In this document: in pieces, positions 24,301 to 33,300 of the stretch
Layout of the letters: each line of letters starts with the position of its first letter
Position numbering within the stretch: the stretch's first letter is position 1
From: Anisus vortex
Lineage: Eukaryota; Mollusca; Gastropoda; Planorbidae
Assembly: GCA_949126835.1 (NCBI GenBank)
Contig: OX421509.1
Span: forward strand, 13,795,279 to 13,859,278
DNA length: 64,000 bases
Reading direction: 5' to 3'
The notes under the pieces: model-generated
What the model was told of the DNA's origin: nothing
Databases searched by the model: none
What the model saw: only the letters and a program-made list of their open reading frames with translations
Made by a program: the position numbers and the translations under genes

Positions 24301-27300
24301 GAACTTAGACTAGAGCAGAGAGAAGAAAACCGGTCGGATGAGCAACAACCCAAGGCACACACAGGCCCTGATCACTCCCAGAACCCCCCCATAATATGTT
24401 GCGTCGTCACCCTCTGCACTGCGGGCACTCCCGGCCGGCCTACAACCCCCGACGACCCGGAAACCAAGACAGAAAGAAATATAGAGATCAACTCTAAAAG
24501 AGCCAGGGCCATTCTCTCCTCAGGTCTCCAGGCCGAGGGGATCATTAAGGCTTCCTTCGTGAATCCCTCCGACTACACTGGCGAGTCAATCCAGATTACA
24601 ATTGCATGGGGAATAACTGAGACCCTCCCAACCGCCCGGGTTTACATCAGGTCAACCCTATACACTGGTACGGCCACCCTAGCGGTCCGAGCCGACTTAT
24701 CATTTGATGTCGTCCTAGGGAGCCGATACGTCAGAGTTAACGATTTCCCCCTCCCTCCCCTAGCCTCAGTGGCCACACACGCGCACCCTGACCCTGTTCC
24801 CCACCCCCCCGTGGAGTCCCCCACGGCCAACGAACTCCCTCGGGCCCAACAGGAAGACCCGACACTGGCCCCACTATCCGCATATCGGTCCACCCCCCAT
24901 TCTACTTTAGGCTACACTCCCGATGAGATGTTACTCGGTCCCCAACCCAGTGATCCACTAGAACGTCTCAAGGGCGCCTGGACCAAACCCTCCCCCCACC
25001 CCGAAGAACTCTCAGTCTACGCCTACACCAATAACTTACAGACTAGGCTTAAAACTGTTCACTCTATCGCCTCAAAACACTTAGCCAAGGAGAGGGAGAA
25101 AAAGGAGACGCTATACGATCGGCGGGCCAAAGAACGCTCTCTGGCTCCGGGCGATCAAGCACTACTGCTCCTCCCCACCTCTTACAACAAACTCCAGTTA
25201 GCATGGAGAGGCCCATACCCAGTTACGAAAAAACTCTCAGGCACCAAATACCTTATAAAGATCGGCAACGAAGACAAACTGTTCCCCATCAACTTGCTAA
25301 AGCGATACATAGAGCGCCCACGTGACAATAAACCCCCTGTAGCAACGACTATTGCTGAAGAAACAAAAGCCGATGACTCATTAACCGCATTCCCCTTACA
25401 GCAGACAGAAACCATAAGGGATGTAGAAATCTGTCCACTCCCAACCCCTGAACAAGCCAAAACAGTCGAAACCTTACTCCCCTCATACGCTGACGTGCAA
25501 GCCGACACTCCAGGGCGTACAAACTTAGAAACGCTCACCACGAAGGTCACCGACCCGCGAACCATTAAGGTCAAACCATATACTAACCCACACGCCAAAT
25601 TAGAGGTCATTGAGGAAGAAATCAATTACCCGTTAGCCCACAACGCCATCGCTAGCTCTACCTCCCCTTTCAATGCCCCGGTAAGACTAGTACAGAAAGG
25701 AGACATAATAGAGTCGCCCCACCCCCGTGGAAAAATTCACCCACCGCCCGCTTCCCGACGGGAAAATGGTAGACCGGGAATGTCACCATCCCCTTTCTCC
25801 CGCCCGAGACACCCACAGCCACGTCGGCCTTATCGAGACAATCACTGCGCCAACCCTCCCCCGCTAATCAAACCAAACAGCGTCCCCTCATCTCGACCGG
25901 GTCAATCCCAATCCAGACCCCCTCCGCCCCTCCAAGATTCCCGACGTAGGGATCACCGCCACGCCAGACCCACCCCTCACTTAGCTCCCGAACAGGAACC
26001 CGCCGATTAGGGGCGTGACCAGTACTCAAGCAGTGACTACGATCGAGTCCACCACGTGTTCTCTATTTCCTCGGCAGACAAACATAACCAATTCCCCCGT
26101 AGCTACGTCGACGAGATAGTCAGAATCAACGGCCGACTCGCCTCTTGTACGTATGATTCCGGTCTTAGCTTTGAGGCCCTAGTAACGCAATCAAAAATCG
26201 ACCCCCGCGACTACACAGGACGCTATGTGCGACTCCAAGGTCCATCTCATAACTCTCCGATTCAGCAGCTACCGACCGCACTCGTAAACCTCAGCTCAGC
26301 ACTTTTTACAGGCCCCATTGAGGCCGCCGTAATAGAAGGCCTACAAGTAGACATCCTACTCGGAAGACCGATTGTAGGTAAACAAACGCATTGCCTGCCT
26401 ACACCCGCAACCTACGGATCGCCCCGCCCCACCCCCAACCAGACACCTCTCCCCCACCCCATGTCCATTAAAGATAAGCTCCGTCATGCAAGGCTGCCCA
26501 CGACGAGGCTCGAACTAAGGCAAACACTGGGCGAATTTAGCAACTATCAGAATACCCTTATACCAAACTTCCGTAAAATTACCCGTCCGTTATTTAGATT
26601 GCTAAACGCACCCACATCGTTCCCATTATCTTGGGACAAACTCGCTACTGATGCTTTCGAGACATTGCAACAGTGCCTAGGCCAAAACCCCTTTCGACAC
26701 ACGCGGCATAGCGGACACTAACTAGTGCCCCTACACACTTCGTGGCCCAGCATACTCAGTAATACGGCCCCACGCGCGCACACTGTTAATGAGTGTGTAG
26801 TTACTCCCCTTTTCCCATGTCCCAGAGACAGTAAATTAGGTATGAATCCACTCTCAAGTGTATTCCAAATTGGCCCGGAGGGATGTCACAATTCTGGATT
26901 TAATAGTGACTATTAGCACTTAGATAGATAGCAGTGTATAACTAGAACCTTAGATTAGCTTAAGTTAGCTAGAATAGAGAGAAGGTTAGTCTGACGTCAC
27001 TATCTCCTCCCTCCCTTACGCAATTACATCTCCCCATCACTCTTTCTCACCTGTTTCTCTACCCTTCACTATACTCTTGTACTACGCCCAAATTCAGAGT
27101 CTACTGACTAATACGATTCAACTTGGTACTACATCTTGGTTGAATGGGTACGAATGTGTTAGAATGTATATATTTTATCCTATGCTATATTAATGTATTC
27201 ATGTCATGTCTTAATGTATTTATATCTTGTGCTATTTTAACGCATGTGAGCGAGTCATTATTCGATCCCTCATTCGCCCCCTCCTCTTCGCGTTCCCGCC

Positions 27301-30300
27301 ACCCCCATCCCCTCTTATATCCCCTCAGCTTAGCGGCACGTTATGCAATTGCTTTGAGACGGTCGTTCTCTGAGCGGTTGACTAAATTCCCCCACTCAGC
27401 AGTTCGCACCCACGTAACTAATTCTCGCCCGAAACCCCCCCCCCCCCAGCCACTTGAGTTAACTACTTAAGATTCTACCAAGGGAGATAAAATTCCCCAC
27501 TCAGCAGGACGTCTGTATAAATTGTCCTTCATCTAGACCTCTCTCCCCCCCCCCTTTTCGCCCTCGCAACCCCGACCCCCAATCCATTTTTGGCTCCAAT
27601 AAGCTTTTCTTATGCAAATGTATATTCAATCTAGCCAATGAGAATAGGATGTAATTAAATGTAAGCCAACCAAATTAACTTTGGGTCAGGTGACTAGTGT
27701 CCACGAAAAAGCCGCCCAACTAAACTCAAGATCAGATCTCTCCCAGCTCCCGAGCTAGATACATCGTTTTGGTCTAGCTCCCAAATTGTTACTCGGACTT
27801 GCAGATACTTAGCCAGTAATCGTAATTCCCTCATTATAGTTACGTAGCCTAACCTTGGATTCCGTAACAACACAGTATATTGAGTGTTAGACGTTCCTGT
27901 GCATATATCTCAAGCATTGTATCTCCCCTGCATGTTAGTATGTGTATCTCATCATTGGATATTGAATTTGAATCATAAATAAACACCTGAAACGTAACCA
28001 GAGACTTGCTTGCCTAACTTAGAACTGTCTGTTGTGTGTGTTAATAACATCTAAGCGAGCCAGTAGAGAACAAATAAATATTCCAGGTCAACCACAGCAT
28101 CGGCACCTCGTACCTCTAAGACAACCAGCCATTATTACCCCCTCTCAATTGCCACATCGTGACAATTTTCAATTATCTCTTTTAATTCAATATAGTTAAA
28201 TGCGATGTCTAGGGTTTTTCACTTGGGGAATCGTGCCACTGTAAAATCATACTCCAAAAACGTACGAAAAAAAGAAACAAACGAAAAACAAAGTTGGGAG
28301 AATGCAAAAGATCCACTCAAATATAATATGTTGGGTTCGATTTATGGTGAAGGCTAGTGGTTTCTTAGCTCTGACCTGATATTAGTTAAACAAATACTAA
28401 GCAATGTGCTAGCTACACAATCTCCTAGCATGCCGTGGACACAGAAAACCTGTGGTGACCTCTGCTTCCCAGGCCCTAAGGATCAATCTGGTCCGATCGG
28501 GGATATTTTACTTGATATTTTTTTAAAAATCTTCTTAACTCTTTCCATACGTAAAATCAAGCTGAGCCATAACGAAACGGCATACAGTATGGCAAAACGT
28601 ATAGAAAGAGTTAAAATTTAAGTAAAAAATGTTTTCATTATAAAATGACATGTAAATATGAATGTAATATGACAGGAGTGGATTCCTACTCCTTCATGAA
28701 CAAGTTTCACATCAAGAGTTTCGACGGTAACGGCGTCTTGATGTTCCACTACAACGACACCGGGGCGAACGCCGACAGGTCGACGGTTTGGTTCATCACG
28801 GACGTCAGCGTCCCCATGAACATGATCGAAATCGTCATGGACGCTGCAGACGAGAAGCACTATCTGGAGCTGTGTGAGGTGGAGACGTTTGGAGGTAACA
28901 TTGTGCAGCCTTTTTTTAGCTCAGGAGTTGAGCTTACAAATGTTGTTTAGCTTTAAAAAAAATAGAGTATAACATTTCATCTTCAGTTATTGACTCAGAT
29001 ATAGAGAGTAGATGACCTCCAGATAGTGATCGTCTACAGAGATTGATTCAAATTCAATGCTTGACTCGAATCAAAGAGATGGACTCGATTCCAGATTTGA
29101 CTTGATTCCAGAGATTGACTCAAATCCAGAGATTGACTTAAATATATAGATTCACTCGAGTCCAGAGATTGACTCAATCCCAGCGATTAGCTCTTGTCCA
29201 GAGTTTGACTCGCTTCCAGAGATTAACTCGACTCCAGAGATTGACTAATCACAAGAGACAAAATCGACTCCAAAGAATGACTCAAATTATATTTACTCGC
29301 TACCAGAGATTGATTGTTCAGCCCAGGAGTTTACTCGACCTTTGAGTCTGACTCAGATCAGGATGACTCTAAAAGAACGACTCGTCCTATCCAACACACT
29401 GACACTCCTTCAGAGATAAACTCAACTTCTGACATTGACTCAACTCCAGTGATGAACTGGACTCTGAAGATTAACTCAACGCCTGAGCTTTATATTTATC
29501 ATAGCTGACAAAATGTACATATATATATATATATAATATATAAAATAGGATGTGTGTGTGTGGATTCCGTTTCCCATTGGTTAATTGAAAGACACGTTAC
29601 CTTATTGCCTCATTTTATTTTACTTTCGCTCTCGCGCTCTATACATGTGTCCACCCTAGCTGAGTGGCTAGCGACATGGGTGACCTGGGTTCTATTCCCC
29701 AATGAAAACGTTTTTTTCTTTTTCTGGTTGGCTACGTTTTTATATTTCCATTAATATTACTTCTCTTTTAAATATTGTAAAGAGTTTCAGGACTTAAAGC
29801 TTTCCTAAAATGTTTTCAAGTAAGTAAAATGTAATAATTATATTTTCGACGCATGCGGGCGACGGGTGTTTGACTTTCAGACAGGGATAGTCCTAACATT
29901 TTCTTTAAATAAAAAGACATGTATATTATTAACCCAATCACAATATTTATTTCTGTTCATTGTAGGTTATAAAATTCTTATCTGTAGCTATAGGTATAGA
30001 GCATTCTCAATCACGTGACAAAAAACAAGTGTTGTATATTTACTTTGTCTAAAATAGACATATTAAATAACAGTAGTATTCAGCTCATCACCATCTTGGC
30101 TGCTATTTACTTAGTTACGTCATCTAGAAACCTAAGCGACGCCTATTGCAAATGCTCTATAGCAGGGGTCGGCAACTTTTGATAATAAAGTGCCAAAGTA
30201 GGATTTCTAATTTGTTCGTTGTGCCAACAGCTTAAAGTCATTCGGCTCGAGCACTCATTTTCTTGTAGAGGAGACTTTTTGGGGGGTATTCCGCGTGCCA

Positions 30301-33300
30301 ATGAAAATCGCTCTGCGTGCCATGTCTGGGTTGCCGACCCCCTGCTCTACAGGTCTATATATTTTTTTACCAGGACAACGACGGGCAATTTAGCTTGTTA
30401 GAAATACAAAAGAAAAATTATGCCTATTTCCCTTTGTTTTAAATATTGTTTTGATTGTTTAACCTGTTGCTCTTTTGCCTCCCCCTTCCAATCCAGCCTG
30501 CGGATCACCAGACTACGGCCTCTTCTGTGACAAGACATGTGACGTCACGTGCCGCGGACAGGTGTGCCACTACACTGGGAGGTGCATCGCGTGCTCGTAC
30601 GGACAGTCGGTCGACGGAGAATGCCTCACTGCGCGTAAGTCTAGGTCTAGATCTCACGATTCGCGCCATCCCATTCTCTTTCCAGCTTATGAATTAGGGG
30701 TGAGTCGGGTATCCCCACTTTCAATTTTGACCTTTCTACAAGGACCTTTCTACCGGCGTGCTGTAGGGTGGCTAGTCTCGGACAGGAACTCGGTGTGTCC
30801 CCCTTAACAGCGTTAAGCCCTGGACAAAACAGCCGGAGGACACTTTCAGTTTGGTTTTTAGACAATTAGAAATCTATATCAAAGATTTTTTCGTCTTACG
30901 CTTATGTTGTTCTTGTGTAAAACTTCATAGCGGTGGGGAGGGGGGGGGGGGAGGGGGTACATTGGCGCCAGCGCGTTCGACTGGCGTACCGAAGGTTCTG
31001 GGTTAGAATCCTGGTGTAGGATCTTTTTGCCCTGATCTGGAAGGTTCCCCTGAGTCTACCAAGCTCTGATGGGTACCTGATCTTAGATAGGGTAAAGTAA
31101 AGGGCGGCCGTGCATAGTGCTGGCCACACAATCACCTAGTATGCCGTGGTCACACAAACTGGTGAACGCTGCTTCACCGACCCTATGGATCAATTTGGTT
31201 CGACGAGATACTTTACTTTACTTACTGTTACAAGGAACCTCAAATATAATATCCTGCTCTTTTGGTTGAATGTTGTGTGTGTCTCAGCTCCCAATACAAA
31301 AAATGTTTTTTTTTGTTAATGGTATTTTTGTTTTTTAACCATTAAACAATAAAACAAATAAATGTTTGTGCCACTTCATTTGCTAGTATCTAATTATGAG
31401 TATAACTACTTTGCTTTAGTCCAATTTAAACAGACTGTATGTATAATATTTTTATATATTTGATAACACAGCTCTCGCAGCACAAATAACTTTTAATCAC
31501 ATTATAAAATCCGTTACATAGAAATACATAGTTCCATATTATAACGTCCAAACGCTCTAAGTCCATTTTATATTCAGTTACACTTATTTTCATATATGTC
31601 TTGCTCAGACAAGATCTAGCAGTTAACTAAAATATATTCGTCTCTCGACACATGATCACTCGTTCCCTTTTACTCATTTTTCTCGTGGATCTCAAGATTC
31701 AAAGCTATCAACGCAATTTCCCCAGAACTAACAGCGATGTAGAAATGTATGATTGACATTCAAGGACAGGATTGAAAATTTGCCTTTTTAACTCTTGCAT
31801 CTTAATATTCAATTGAATTTACACGAGTCATTTCCCTTAGACCAGACTATAGTAATCTTAATCTACAACACTTTTCTTGTCAAGATTTTATTACCCATTT
31901 GTTTCATTGTACTAAATCATACAATACACTGCACTGTCTTACTTTCCAAGAGGCAATCGGTCAAGGCATGGGTTTCCCGAACTAATTAGGCGAAACTCAA
32001 CAAATATTAAACTGTTAGTGAACTGGCTCTTTTTTTTTTTGTTGTTGATGTTGTAAAGAGGCATTAAGTGTGTATCACCCGCTTATATATGCTCACCCGA
32101 GAAATGCATGTGACTCTGAGCGTGAGTAAGTGCCGACACAATCATCTGTGGTCTCCAATCATTGATTGGTTAATCTGTTGTCGCGATGACGATCTTCGTC
32201 AACTTGGCTTTTTTTTTGTAAATAAATTCCCTTTATTTATTTTGTACATATAAACATTTCTAATGGCCGACCAGCAGCGCGTTCGACTGGCGATCCGAAG
32301 GTTCTGGGTTCGAATCCTGGTGCAGGTTAGGATTTTTTTCCGGGGACTTTAGGGTGCCTCTGAGTTCAACCAGCTCTGATGGATACTTGACACTAGTTGG
32401 GGTGAAGTAAAGGCGGCAGGGCATTGTGCTGGTCACACACCCCCTATATGCCACAGCCACAGAAACTGGTGAACGCTGCATCATCAGCCCTAATATCAGT
32501 TTGGTCCGAAGAGAACTTTACTGAATGAAACCTTATTGAAACGATGCCGGGTCAAATATAGCCCACGGGTCATGAGTTTGACACCTATGTCCTATATCAA
32601 CGAATATGAGACAGCCGAAACCGATGCAAGTCACTTATGTCCTATTACTGGTCCAGCGGTTAGTTCACCGGACTGTCAACCAAAAACCAACGGACAGGTT
32701 GCGGATTCTATCACTGCCACCTACGGATCCCCGTCGCCCTGCAGGAGTTTTGGGTCTAGTGGACGTAATAATCTTCTTTCTAGAATGAACGTCTGTAAAC
32801 TTATAAGAAAAAAAAATGTGTGTACATTTACATTTTTCCACCAGAGGAGGCCGTCCCCACCGTCCCCATTGCGGCGCCGGAAGTCGCCAGCAACCCTACA
32901 AACGCCCCAGAGACACGGCCCGGAGAGGGGACCACGGCCACGACCGCGATGGCGGTGACAGCGGCGCCCCTGGCGCTGTGCACGACGCCCTTGAGCCGCG
33001 CCGCGGAGAACAACCGGCTGGTGAAGTACCTGGTTCTGGGCAACCTGCTTCTAGCCTTGACGGTGGTGCTGCTGATCATCTACATCATCTACACCAGGAA
33101 GGAGAGCGGCCCTTCGACCGCGGGCTCACCAGCTCAAGAATCCGGTGCGAGCCCCCTGTTTGTTGTTAAAACAAAGTATCTCCTCTCTCTGTGTTTCTAG
33201 AGGACTCTTTCTCTGTCTCTGTCTCTTTCTCTGTCTCTCTGTGTCTCTCTTTGGGTCTCTCTGTCTCTTTCTCTGTCTCTCTTTGGGTCTCTCTGTCTCT

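Larger units (their letters stand above)
21920..28164 (+). mobile_element. LTR retrotransposon, Ty3/Gypsy-related, young and defective
   Basis: A full 6.2-kb unit bounded by two near-identical LTRs and flanked by the 5-bp direct repeat ATTTT (21915-21919 and 28165-28169). A candidate primer site begins GTGGGACCTCG just after the 5' LTR. A purine-rich CCCGGAGGGA precedes the 3' LTR. The interior has ORFs 24190-26010 and 26056-26721 with gag-like coil, retropepsin-like, integrase C-terminal and RT edge segments. I see no RT active-site palm, RNase H, integrase DDE core or zinc knuckle, so it should depend on another element. It lies in sense orientation in a gene B intron. Confidence 0.93.

Noticed and set aside
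24190..26721. Host gene or virus-like element with an envelope
   Set aside because: It lies between paired LTRs, shows pol-type segments, and no envelope-like frame is present.
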